Virus record (IMG/VR): IMGVR_UViG_3300035180_000124
Span: 1-58,428 of that record
Direction: 5' to 3' (one strand)
Source of the DNA: a virus
Length of the DNA: 58,428 nt
Position numbers and translations under genes: made by a program. Shown here one piece after another: positions 15,723 through 21,860 of the stretch. A model generated the notes under the pieces. It saw nothing but the letters and a program-made list of their open reading frames with translations. It had not been told where the DNA came from and made no database searches. Within the stretch, counting starts at the first letter, position 1, and every line of letters starts with the position of its first letter.

Positions 15723-16127
15723 ATGAAACTCAATGCAATCAATGCCGCTATCACCACCGCCTTCAACGCAATCGAGGCAGGTCAGCGGGCGCATGTCGCC
15801 TTCAAGGCCGCTATCGTTACGTTACGCCCCTTGTTGGTAGGCGAGACACGGGACACGGCCAAGGCCGTGATCGCACCTATGGTGGCCGAGTGCTACGGCG
15901 AGGGCTACGCTGACGGCAAGTGGGCAGACAAGGACGGCGCGGCTAAACGCAACTGCAACCGCATCTTGGCTGAGTTGTTCAATGGTAGCCCTGCTGTCAG
16001 CACCAAGACCCTCGTGAAGCTGCCCAAAGGCACCGTGGCTGCGTTGCAGGCCGCTCTGGCAGGGTTGACCAAGGCTCAGGTCACCGAGGCTCTGGCGCTG
16101 GCAAAAGCTGGCCTGTCGTTCGAGTAA
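15723..16127 (+). CDS. first early protein, unknown function
   Basis: 134 residues, ATG preceded by AGGAG. Ala-rich and helical throughout. A central segment (ECYGEGYADGKWADKDGAAK) separates an N-terminal helical part from a C-terminal repeat-like region (LPKGTVAALQAALAGLTKAQ). No membrane segment. The gene is bracketed by identical copies of the 18-bp palindrome, one abutting the ribosome site and one right after the stop codon, so its transcript would carry a hairpin at each end. First position suggests an early host-directed or regulatory protein. Confidence 0.7.
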   Translation: MKLNAINAAITTAFNAIEAGQRAHVAFKAAIVTLRPLLVGETRDTAKAVIAPMVAECYGEGYADGKWADKDGAAKRNCNRILAELFNGSPAVSTKTLVKLPKGTVAALQAALAGLTKAQVTEALALAKAGLSFE

Positions 16128-16145
16128 GCGGGACAGCTGTCCCAC
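16128..16145. promoter_or_regulatory. palindrome copy 2 (core GGGACAGCTGTCCC)
   Basis: GCGGGACAGCTGTCCCAC starts directly after the TAA of the first early gene. The inner 14 bases are a perfect palindrome identical to copy 1. Confidence 0.75.
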
Positions 16146-16204
16146 TGCGTTTCCCCGGCGAGTTTCATGATCGAGGCTTGGCCGGTGTTTCGTTTCGTGT
16201 CTAT

Positions 16205-16252
16205 CGCATCCCCGCAAGGGCGCGGTATGCGTAGTCGTAGGCCTTCACGACT
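16205..16252. repeat. two adjacent hairpins
   Basis: CGCAT (16205-16209) pairs with ATGCG (16227-16231) with an inner CCGC/GCGG stem. AGTCGT (16233-16238) pairs with ACGACT (16247-16252). Neither is followed by a T-run. Confidence 0.5.
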
Positions 16253-16263
16253 GAAGGGAAAGT

Positions 16264-16281
16264 GTGGGACAGGTGTCCCAC
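16264..16281. promoter_or_regulatory. palindrome copy 3 (GTGGGACAGGTGTCCCAC)
   Basis: Stem GTGGGAC/GTCCCAC with loop AGGT. It stands alone in the intergenic region, directly before the alternating hairpins at 16286-16337. Confidence 0.75.
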
Positions 16282-16285
16282 TTCT

Positions 16286-16337
16286 GCCTAAATAATAGGC
16301 AATTGTCGCCCAAATGCCCGGCGGGCGACAATTAGGC
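16286..16337 (+). promoter_or_regulatory. possible two-state RNA structure or origin stem
   Basis: AATTGTCGCCC (16301-16311) pairs with GGGCGACAATT (16323-16333), an 11-bp stem. GCCTA (16286-16290) can pair either with TAGGC at 16296-16300 or with TAGGC at 16333-16337. The second choice would enclose the 11-bp stem, the first forms a separate hairpin. TTTT follows at 16341-16344. Mutually exclusive pairing is visible; switching is an inference. Confidence 0.5.
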
Positions 16338-16433
16338 AGCTTTTCTGGCCAATAGACTGGTGTACTAAAAAACTACCACCCCGAAACCCGCGCCAATACT
16401 AGCGTTAGGCCAAAGCAGGGCAAAACAGCCAGC

Positions 16434-16467
16434 TATATATATACTTAAAGAAAAGTATTTATATATA
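16434..16467. repeat. AT-rich inverted repeat (possible DNA unwinding element)
   Basis: TATATATATACTT opposes AAGTATTTATATATA with a short bulge. It is the most AT-rich stretch of the early intergenic region and could be an unwinding element or promoter core. Confidence 0.45.
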
Positions 16468-16684
16468 AGAGCAAACGTAAATGTGTACGTACGTATATCC
16501 GTACTACTTACCTACGGGGGGTGTAGGCTATAACCCCAGAATTGCTGGATGTCTTGCCCTGCTCAGCGTAAGTCGTTGATTCCATTGACTTTTCCGGTGG
16601 CAGAAATTTAGTACACCTGTCTACACACCGGCCAATTTCATAATGTGGAACCAAAATAGATTGTACAATGTGTGCATAGGAGAA

Positions 16685-16702
16685 ATGGGACACCTGTCCC
16701 AC
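16685..16702. promoter_or_regulatory. palindrome copy 4 (ATGGGACACCTGTCCCAC)
   Basis: Loop ACCT, outermost pair lost (A instead of G). It is followed five bases later by the conserved leader element shared with copy 5. Confidence 0.75.
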
Positions 16703-16706
16703 CATA

Positions 16707-16740
16707 AAACGGTTAGCAGCGTGCCGACTCACGCCGCACT
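16707..16740 (+). ncRNA. conserved leader hairpin element, copy A
   Basis: AAACGGTTAGCAGC leads into the hairpin GCAGCGTG-CCGACT-CACGCCGC (16716-16737), then ACT. Copy B lies at 17671-17704. Between copies one stem pair changes from G-C to C-G (compensatory), the loop is almost unchanged, and both sit just after a palindrome and just before a ribosome site. This is a cis-acting leader, not a separate RNA gene. Confidence 0.6.
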
Positions 16741-16758
16741 AGAAACTAGGAGATAGAC

Positions 16759-16944
16759 ATGACAAGTGTTATTAAAACCGAGCAATTAGCCCGCCTCCGG
16801 GCGCTCCGCGACGACATCGCCAAACGTACCAATCACGACCGAGCAGAGCGCCTCAGAAAACAAAGGGAGGCCGAGACCATCAGCGACTATTGGATGGCCT
16901 ACACCCAGCGCACGACCAAGCGTGCAGGAAGGGGTGCACGATGA
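16759..16944 (+). CDS. small basic early protein
   Basis: 61 residues with ribosome site AGGAG. Highly charged and helical (EQLARLRALRDDIAKR; RAERLRKQREAE), ending in a basic tail (RTTKRAGRGAR). It is a possible nucleic-acid or RNA-polymerase-binding peptide. Its stop overlaps the next start (ATGA). It is the first of four coupled genes behind leader element A. Confidence 0.6.
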   Translation: MTSVIKTEQLARLRALRDDIAKRTNHDRAERLRKQREAETISDYWMAYTQRTTKRAGRGAR

Positions 16945-17180
16945 AAATCAAACCCGAACACCTAGCGCACCTACGTGACGCCATAGCCCAGCACGACACA
17001 GACTTCCATCGCTCACGCTACGCCGCAGCAGGACTAACCACCATGCGCTACCAATGGGACTTAGTGCGCCACGCTGGCCTTATGCCGTGGCTGTGCGACA
17101 CGCTGTACCAATACCTGAACGATACGCATATCCAAACCGCGCTCAACCGCATCGTCAAACCCCTAGGAGAAACCAAATGA
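16941..17180 (+). CDS. small early protein, conserved-looking
   Basis: 79 residues from ATG at 16941 (ATGA overlap; GGAAGGGG upstream); a longer in-frame reading from 16890 is rejected. The pattern KPEHLAHLRDAIAQHD, RSRYAAAGLTTMRYQWDLV and YLNDTHIQTALNRIVK is of a type seen in small proteins of proteobacterial phages. Its last residues GETK are encoded by the ribosome site of the next gene. Function unknown. Confidence 0.6.
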   Translation: MKIKPEHLAHLRDAIAQHDTDFHRSRYAAAGLTTMRYQWDLVRHAGLMPWLCDTLYQYLNDTHIQTALNRIVKPLGETK

Positions 17181-17398
17181 AAACCAAGTACCGCGTAGAA
17201 GTGGAAGTCCTATACACCCAGCACATCGACGTGGAGGCCGACAGTATGGAAGAAGCAGAGGCAACCGCGCTAGACCAGTTCGATGTCAACCAAGCGTCCG
17301 AAACCGACAGCCGCATCCATTGGACTACAAACCTCGACAACCCGTCATGGCTCGACCAACCCATACCTTTCACACCAACCCAAGGAGAAACCAAATGA
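17177..17398 (+). CDS. small acidic early protein
   Basis: 73 residues from ATG at 17177 (ATGA overlap). The start KTKYRVEVEVLYTQHIDVEA then SMEEAEATALDQF has the strand-helix pattern of small regulatory or inhibitor-like proteins. It ends in QGETK, the same junction as its upstream neighbour, because the AGGAGAAACCAA ribosome site overlaps the coding end. Function unknown. Confidence 0.6.
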   Translation: MKTKYRVEVEVLYTQHIDVEADSMEEAEATALDQFDVNQASETDSRIHWTTNLDNPSWLDQPIPFTPTQGETK

Positions 17399-17619
17399 CA
17401 GCACTCACAACCCCTCACCAAATCTCAACCTACCGCCTAGCAACGCTGCGCACCGCCCTCAAACTGGAGAAACTCGGCATGAACATGAGCCGAGGCCCCA
17501 GCGCCCTGTCCATCCTGCGTGGCATGGGCTACAAGGGCAAGCGAGACGCCATCCTTGCGCAGGTGACCAAGGACGTGGCCGACGCGATAGCGGCGATGGA
17601 ACAGAACGTCGCAAGCTGA
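17395..17619 (+). CDS. small early protein
   Basis: 74 residues from ATG at 17395, ATGA overlap, ribosome site AAGGAG. The helical centre (STYRLATLRTALKLEKLG) is followed by a turn-rich part (GPSALSILRGMGYKGKRD) and a C-terminal helix. The pattern SALSILRGMGYKGKR resembles small phage proteins of unknown role. Last gene of this unit; palindrome copy 5 starts 14 bases after its stop. Confidence 0.6.
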   Translation: MTALTTPHQISTYRLATLRTALKLEKLGMNMSRGPSALSILRGMGYKGKRDAILAQVTKDVADAIAAMEQNVAS

Positions 17620-17632
17620 CGGGTGTCAACAA

Positions 17633-17650
17633 GTGGGACAGGTGTCCCAC
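17633..17650. promoter_or_regulatory. palindrome copy 5 (GTGGGACAGGTGTCCCAC)
   Basis: Perfect stem arms with AGGT loop; flank GTCAACAA on the left matches copy 1. It is followed by a second hairpin (17651-17670) and by leader element B. Confidence 0.8.
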
Positions 17651-17670
17651 CCAACGGTGTTCACCGTTGG
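17651..17670. repeat. hairpin CCAACGGTG-TT-CACCGTTGG
   Basis: A perfect 9-bp inverted repeat with a two-base centre, directly after palindrome copy 5. It is absent from the copy 4 leader, so it looks like an insertion into the common leader layout. Confidence 0.6.
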
Positions 17671-17704
17671 AAACGGTTAGCAGCCTGCCGTCTCAGGCTG
17701 CACT
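17671..17704 (+). ncRNA. conserved leader hairpin element, copy B
   Basis: AAACGGTTAGCAGC leads into the 8-bp hairpin GCAGCCTG-CCGTCT-CAGGCTGC (17680-17701), then ACT, 18 bases before the start of the 577-residue gene. It matches copy A with one compensatory stem change and one loop change. Part of the mRNA leader. Confidence 0.6.
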
Positions 17705-17722
17705 TGTAACGAGGAATAGAAA

Positions 17723-19456
17723 ATGACATACGAAACCAACCTGAGCACTGCGCAACGACTCATGACCTGCTTGGAGATGTACTCACGCATCAACCGCTTC
17801 ATGGCGGAGCACAACGCCTTCATGGCCGAGCCAGACGTTTTCAAACTGCGCACTCTGAGCAAAAAAGTGGGCGCGGGCACCGCATCGGTTAAGGAGGATA
17901 CGCACGTCATATGGGTGTACGAGTACTACATGTACCTAGAGAACGACAAGGGCTACAACGGGGAGTCACGTATCCTCGAACTGCGCACAGCCCTGAACGA
18001 CCTCAACACCTTCAGGTTCCCCCGGCCACCGACACAGGCTTACCTAGCAGGGGTGCACCGGGAGCGCATGGAGCGCTTGACTAGCCCGCGTAATGTGGTT
18101 GTCCACTATGCCAGAGCGCTTGCTGGCCGGGAGTGGCACCATCGGGAGCAGAATCGCGGGTACATTCATAATGCTGTGTTCCGTGCATGGGACTGTGCGC
18201 AGCCCGACAGTACCGAGCAGCTCGTGATGGAGTGGCCGCGTGTCAGCAAGCAGGGTGACCACATGATCGCCTATACCCGCGACGAGAAGTACGGCGAGGC
18301 TGACCGCCAACTGACCACATCGGTCGGCAAGTATCTGGCGCGGCACTTCCCCGCGCTTAGCTCCAACGTCATCCGTGACATTGCTGCGCTGTACGTCGAG
18401 GCCGATATCGAGATCACGCACGACCACGCCATGATGATGGAGATTATCGAGAACGGCCCCGGCTCTTGCATGAGCGGCGAGTCGGACGGGTTCTCCGGTT
18501 GTGGCGACCATCACCCCTACGAGGCGTACGACCCGAAGTATGGCTGGCACATGGCGTACATCAAGGAGGGTAACAGTTTCACGGGTCGCGCACTACTCAA
18601 CGACGACAAGTGGGTGCGCACATACCGGGGCAGCAACCGGCAGAGCTACTCGGACACAGACGAGCGACTCAACGCATGGTTGCGTGAGCAGGGGTACAGC
18701 AAGGCGCATGACTGGAAGGGGTACAAGCTGGCACGCATCGACGTGCGCAACGACTGCGGGTTCGTGGCCCCGTACCTAGACGGCGGCAGCAAGGACGTTG
18801 AACTGCACCGCGACCATCTGTTGGTAGTAGGCTCCGGTGACGGCGAGTACGACTGCTGCAACACGGACGGTAACGCAGACGAGCGCAATAGTTGCAGCTG
18901 CGGTTGCTGCGGTAACCGCACGAGCGAGGACGAATTATTCAGTGTCGGTCGGCATGGTGACGAGAGCGTGTGTTTGAACTGCTACGAGAACGACTACACC
19001 ACGGTGTATGGGCGCAGGGGCGAGCAGTATGCGATACCCAACAGTGACGCTATCGAGGCTGACGGCGAGTACTACGACCCCGCGTGGCTGTCCGACAATG
19101 ACATCGTGGAGTTACATGACGGCGACTACACATACCGGGGCAGCGTAACGTGGATCGAGAGCGTGAGTGCGTACTACCCATCCGACTCGGATGACATCTG
19201 CTACACCAAGGCAGGCGATAACGAGATGCGTGACGACTGCGTAGAGCTGGCCGATGGCGAGTGGTGCTTGACCGATGAGGCGTGGATGTGCGAGCACAGC
19301 GGTGACTGGTACGCCGATGACGTTGACTACGTGACGACCAAAGGCGGCAAACGTATCCATCCCGACCATGCCGACGAGTACATCCTAGAGAACGCCGAGC
19401 AGCAAGAGCTGCCCCTTGAGCTAAGTGAGACACCTGTCCCACTGACAACAATCTAA
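17723..19456 (+). CDS. large Cys-rich, acidic early protein of unknown function
   Basis: 577 residues. The first ~230 are helical. A middle block (GPGSCMSGESDGF, HHPYEAYDPKYGWHMAYIK, YSDTDERLNAWLREQGYSK) looks like an enzyme-like or binding fold with a conspicuous SCMSG. Then comes a Cys-rich part (SCSCGCCGNRTSEDE, then CLNCYEND) suited to zinc. The last ~150 residues repeat D/E-rich strand units around W, C and Y (GEWCLTDEAWMCEHSGDWY). The C-terminal part is very acidic and could mimic DNA or bind metal. It follows leader B and is tied to the peptidase gene by a 14-base gap. No family is recognised. Confidence 0.65.
   Translation: MTYETNLSTAQRLMTCLEMYSRINRFMAEHNAFMAEPDVFKLRTLSKKVGAGTASVKEDTHVIWVYEYYMYLENDKGYNGESRILELRTALNDLNTFRFPRPPTQAYLAGVHRERMERLTSPRNVVVHYARALAGREWHHREQNRGYIHNAVFRAWDCAQPDSTEQLVMEWPRVSKQGDHMIAYTRDEKYGEADRQLTTSVGKYLARHFPALSSNVIRDIAALYVEADIEITHDHAMMMEIIENGPGSCMSGESDGFSGCGDHHPYEAYDPKYGWHMAYIKEGNSFTGRALLNDDKWVRTYRGSNRQSYSDTDERLNAWLREQGYSKAHDWKGYKLARIDVRNDCGFVAPYLDGGSKDVELHRDHLLVVGSGDGEYDCCNTDGNADERNSCSCGCCGNRTSEDELFSVGRHGDESVCLNCYENDYTTVYGRRGEQYAIPNSDAIEADGEYYDPAWLSDNDIVELHDGDYTYRGSVTWIESVSAYYPSDSDDICYTKAGDNEMRDDCVELADGEWCLTDEAWMCEHSGDWYADDVDYVTTKGGKRIHPDHADEYILENAEQQELPLELSETPVPLTTI
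19425..19442. promoter_or_regulatory. palindrome copy 6, degenerate (GTGAGACACCTGTCCCAC)
   Basis: It differs from the consensus by one base in the left arm and lies within the final codons of the 577-residue gene, just before its stop. The gene is thus flanked by copies 5 and 6. Confidence 0.6.
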
Positions 19457-19470
19457 CCTACGAGAACCCT

Positions 19471-20613
19471 ATGAAAAAGAAACAGACCATGATCTACAAG
19501 ACCCTGCACCGCGCACTTAGCGTGATGCGCCCACACAACTCGGTGGGCAGCGTGATGTTCACGGAGTGGCTGATCGACCAGCTACCTGAGCGCCTGCGTA
19601 ATGCAGCGTGGCTGGATACTGCAAACAACGTGCACATCGACAACCGCACACACGATGGACACAAGACGCTGTTCGTAGCGCACGTCGATACTGTGCACCG
19701 CACCACAGGGGCCAACAAGGTACGCAAGACTACATCGGTCTGGTATGCGGACGGCGCTGCGCTCGGTGCGGATGATGGCGTGGGCTGTGCGCTGTTGATG
19801 CACATGATCCACGCTGCTGTGCCGGGGTACTACATATTCACGCAGGGCGAGGAGTGCGGGGGCATTGGGTCTAAGCACTTGGCTGCACAGTACCCGCTGC
19901 TGCTGGCGCAGTTCGACCGTGCCATTGCGTTCGACCGCCGGGGTACCGATAGCGTCATCAGCCACCAAGGGTACGGGCGCTGCTGCTCTGATGCGTTCGC
20001 CGATGCGCTGGCCGATGCGCTTAACGCTACCGACGAGACGTTGATGTACTCACCCGACAACACAGGTGTGTACACAGACACAGCCGAGTTCACTGACATC
20101 ATCCCCGAGTGCACCAACGTGAGCTGCGGGTACATGTACGAGCACAGCGAGCGTGAGCAGCTTGACATGATCCACTTCGACTTGCTGGCCGAGGCTGTGC
20201 TGGTGATCGACTGGGATGGGCTTGTGACTGAGCGTGACCCGACTGTGCCTGACCCCGAGGATACGTTCGTTGGCAATACGTGGTGGTCTACGTACAAGGA
20301 TAGCGTGAAGAAGTGCCCAACCAATGACCAGTATGGCAAGTGGCCTTCGTGGCAGAACGACGACGATGTGGCCATGCTCGACGAGGACGAGTACCTGTTC
20401 GAGTGCCTGCTCGATGCGCAGCAAGGGTTCTTGACGGGTGTCATCGACATGATGGCCAAGAGCGTGTACCCGGAGGAGCCAGAGATGGCGATCAAGTTCA
20501 TCGACCGCAAGAAGCTGACCGATGAGGTCATCACGATGGCGATGGGCATGTGTGGGTACAACGATGTTGACAGCATCCTGTGCACTTTGTTTGATATGGC
20601 TTACGCCGAATAA
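19471..20613 (+). CDS. M20/M28/M42-like zinc metallopeptidase
   Basis: 380 residues. The expected dinuclear metal ligands appear in order: H71 and D73 in AHVDTV, D101 or D102 in GADDG, catalytic E127 and ligand E128 in TQGEECGG, D155 in AFDRRG, and H225 in YEHSERE. This fits aminopeptidases/carboxypeptidases of clan MH. The region around 168-220 would form the lid. Residues from about 245 on are an extra acidic C-terminal extension. Likely reaction: hydrolysis of short peptides or an amide. No signal peptide, so cytoplasmic. Such enzymes are rare among phage early genes. It may supply amino acids or remove a peptide-based host factor; the role is unknown. Confidence 0.75.
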   Translation: MKKKQTMIYKTLHRALSVMRPHNSVGSVMFTEWLIDQLPERLRNAAWLDTANNVHIDNRTHDGHKTLFVAHVDTVHRTTGANKVRKTTSVWYADGAALGADDGVGCALLMHMIHAAVPGYYIFTQGEECGGIGSKHLAAQYPLLLAQFDRAIAFDRRGTDSVISHQGYGRCCSDAFADALADALNATDETLMYSPDNTGVYTDTAEFTDIIPECTNVSCGYMYEHSEREQLDMIHFDLLAEAVLVIDWDGLVTERDPTVPDPEDTFVGNTWWSTYKDSVKKCPTNDQYGKWPSWQNDDDVAMLDEDEYLFECLLDAQQGFLTGVIDMMAKSVYPEEPEMAIKFIDRKKLTDEVITMAMGMCGYNDVDSILCTLFDMAYAE

Positions 20614-20622
20614 GGAGCTGAC

Positions 20623-21447
20623 ATGCTGACAATAATGACCAAGCTGCGAGCGATGACCGCCAAGCAGCTACACAACACACTGATGGCCGAGTACCCCGAC
20701 AACCTAGAGATGCGCGAGAGCATCAAGGCGGGCATCAACAAGGAGCGTGAGGACAAGCGCGTACACCGCATCAAGCGACAGCAGCAGCTCAAGGCATGGG
20801 CGCCCCTCATCCATCAGGCGTACAAGGCAGTCAACACACCCAAGGCTAGGGAACGCAAGGCGCAGGAGTTGTACGCCTCCCCTATGGGGTACGGTAGCCC
20901 GTATGAGGCGCAGTTCGATGACTCGCCCAGCCAGCTAGCACTCCACACCTACAAAGCATACGTGGCACTGGTGCAGAAGGTGGCCGACAAGCTGCGCGGG
21001 TACAGGGATGCAGGGACGCACACCCCCAAGCAGTTGGCCAAGGAGAAGGGTATACCCAACGAGGGCGAGCACTGGTCTGACTGGATACCCGAGCAGATCA
21101 AGGCAGCAACCGTACGAGCGTTCGACAGACTGAACGAGGAGAAGCCATTGGCGCTGTTCCCCCGCACGTTCTACGCGCCGCCCAAGGAGGCACCGTACAA
21201 GCCACGCAAGCATAAGCCGAAGAGGGAACGGTCATTGTCGCGTGTGGAGCAGCTACGCGCAGAGCTACTTGAGGCAGACAAACTGTGCTTGGAGCGCCCC
21301 ACGCGTGAGAACCTCGAGCAGCGTGACACGCTCATACTAATGAAGGAGGAGGCAGCAAGGGAGAAACGTCGTGAGTACGCGAAGAAGTACAACGACAAGA
21401 TACGCGCTGAGTTACAGGCGTGGAGGGCTAAGCAAAATGAGAGTTGA
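20623..21447 (+). CDS. basic helical early protein, unknown
   Basis: 274 residues, Lys/Arg/Ala/Glu-rich. An N-terminal helical part (TAKQLHNTLMAEYPDNLEMR; NKEREDKRVHRIKRQQQ) and a C-terminal coiled coil (SRVEQLRAELLEADKLCLER; EEAAREKRREYAKKYN) flank a compact centre (EHWSDWIPEQIKAATVRAFD) and a Lys/Pro-rich linker (YKPRKHKPKRER). Probably nucleic-acid-binding or a scaffold for a complex. The ribosome site AAGGAG precedes ATG; a later ATG five codons on is possible. Confidence 0.55.
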   Translation: MLTIMTKLRAMTAKQLHNTLMAEYPDNLEMRESIKAGINKEREDKRVHRIKRQQQLKAWAPLIHQAYKAVNTPKARERKAQELYASPMGYGSPYEAQFDDSPSQLALHTYKAYVALVQKVADKLRGYRDAGTHTPKQLAKEKGIPNEGEHWSDWIPEQIKAATVRAFDRLNEEKPLALFPRTFYAPPKEAPYKPRKHKPKRERSLSRVEQLRAELLEADKLCLERPTRENLEQRDTLILMKEEAAREKRREYAKKYNDKIRAELQAWRAKQNES

Positions 21448-21580
21448 AGAAGACACCTACATGGGCGACGACGATGCGCCCGACTACGAACCCGGCATTT
21501 GCCCGGACTGCAACGGCAGCGGCGAAGGCCATAACGAAGGCACTACGTGCCGCACTTGTAACGGAGAAGGAGAAATATGA
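21437..21580 (+). CDS. DnaJ-type zinc-finger small protein
   Basis: 47 residues from ATG at 21437, 11 bases before the upstream stop. After an acidic N-terminus it contains CPDCNGSGEG and CRTCNGEGE, two CxxCxGxG motifs of the type that make the DnaJ zinc-finger domain. With only two motifs it would bind a single zinc. It may bind unfolded protein or another small zinc partner. It is coupled to the next gene by ATGA. Confidence 0.65.
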   Translation: MRVEEDTYMGDDDAPDYEPGICPDCNGSGEGHNEGTTCRTCNGEGEI

Positions 21581-21804
21581 ACTACGACTTGAATACAAAA
21601 GACGGTATGGCCAACTCAATGGCATGGACTGAGACCATGTTCTCAATGATGCGCGATGGCGCGCTGTGGGTTGTTCCGCGCAGCATGATGCGGCTCAAGA
21701 TTTACCCCAGCAAGAAGGAGGCAGAGGTCATACGCGGGCACACGCGGGATGACTCCATCGAGCGCGTCATCAAGGCAATGGGTTGGACGGTGACAATTTT
21801 ATAA
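21577..21804 (+). CDS. small early protein
   Basis: 75 residues, ribosome site GGAG. Met-rich N-terminal helix (MANSMAWTETMFSMMRDGA) followed by WVVPRSMMRLKIYP, and a C-terminal basic helix (IERVIKAMGWTVTIL). Not recognised. Its stop codon lies inside the inverted repeat at 21793-21809. Confidence 0.55.
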   Translation: MNYDLNTKDGMANSMAWTETMFSMMRDGALWVVPRSMMRLKIYPSKKEAEVIRGHTRDDSIERVIKAMGWTVTIL

Positions 21805-21836
21805 ATTGTACCCCCCCCCTGAAAAGGGGAGAGGGT
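21793..21836. repeat. inverted repeat followed by C-tract and hairpin
   Basis: ACAATTT-TAT-AAATTGT (21793-21809) is a perfect 7-bp inverted repeat across the stop codon. Nine C follow (21811-21819), then a CCCC-TGAAAA-GGGG hairpin. The T-run expected for a terminator is missing. It could be an operator/leader for the next gene; the C-tract is prone to sequencing-length error. Confidence 0.45.
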
Positions 21837-21860
21837 TCTAGAATCATTCAGGAGAAATAA

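Larger units (their letters stand above)
16146..16755. other. long structured intergenic region in the early region
   Basis: About 610 bases with no gene I can support. From left to right: hairpin CGCAT...ATGCG with an inner CCGC/GCGG stem (16205-16231), AGTCGT...ACGACT (16233-16252), palindrome copy 3 (16264-16281), two overlapping hairpins around GCCTA/TAGGC (16286-16337), an AT-rich inverted repeat (16434-16467), palindrome copy 4 (16685-16702) and a conserved leader hairpin (16707-16740). The density of inverted repeats plus the AT-rich tract make it a candidate replication origin or regulatory leader. Confidence 0.6.

Noticed and set aside
16508-16732. 74-residue minus-strand frame in the early intergenic region
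   Set aside because: No ribosome site, no neighbours in that direction, and it runs through palindrome copy 4 and leader element A.
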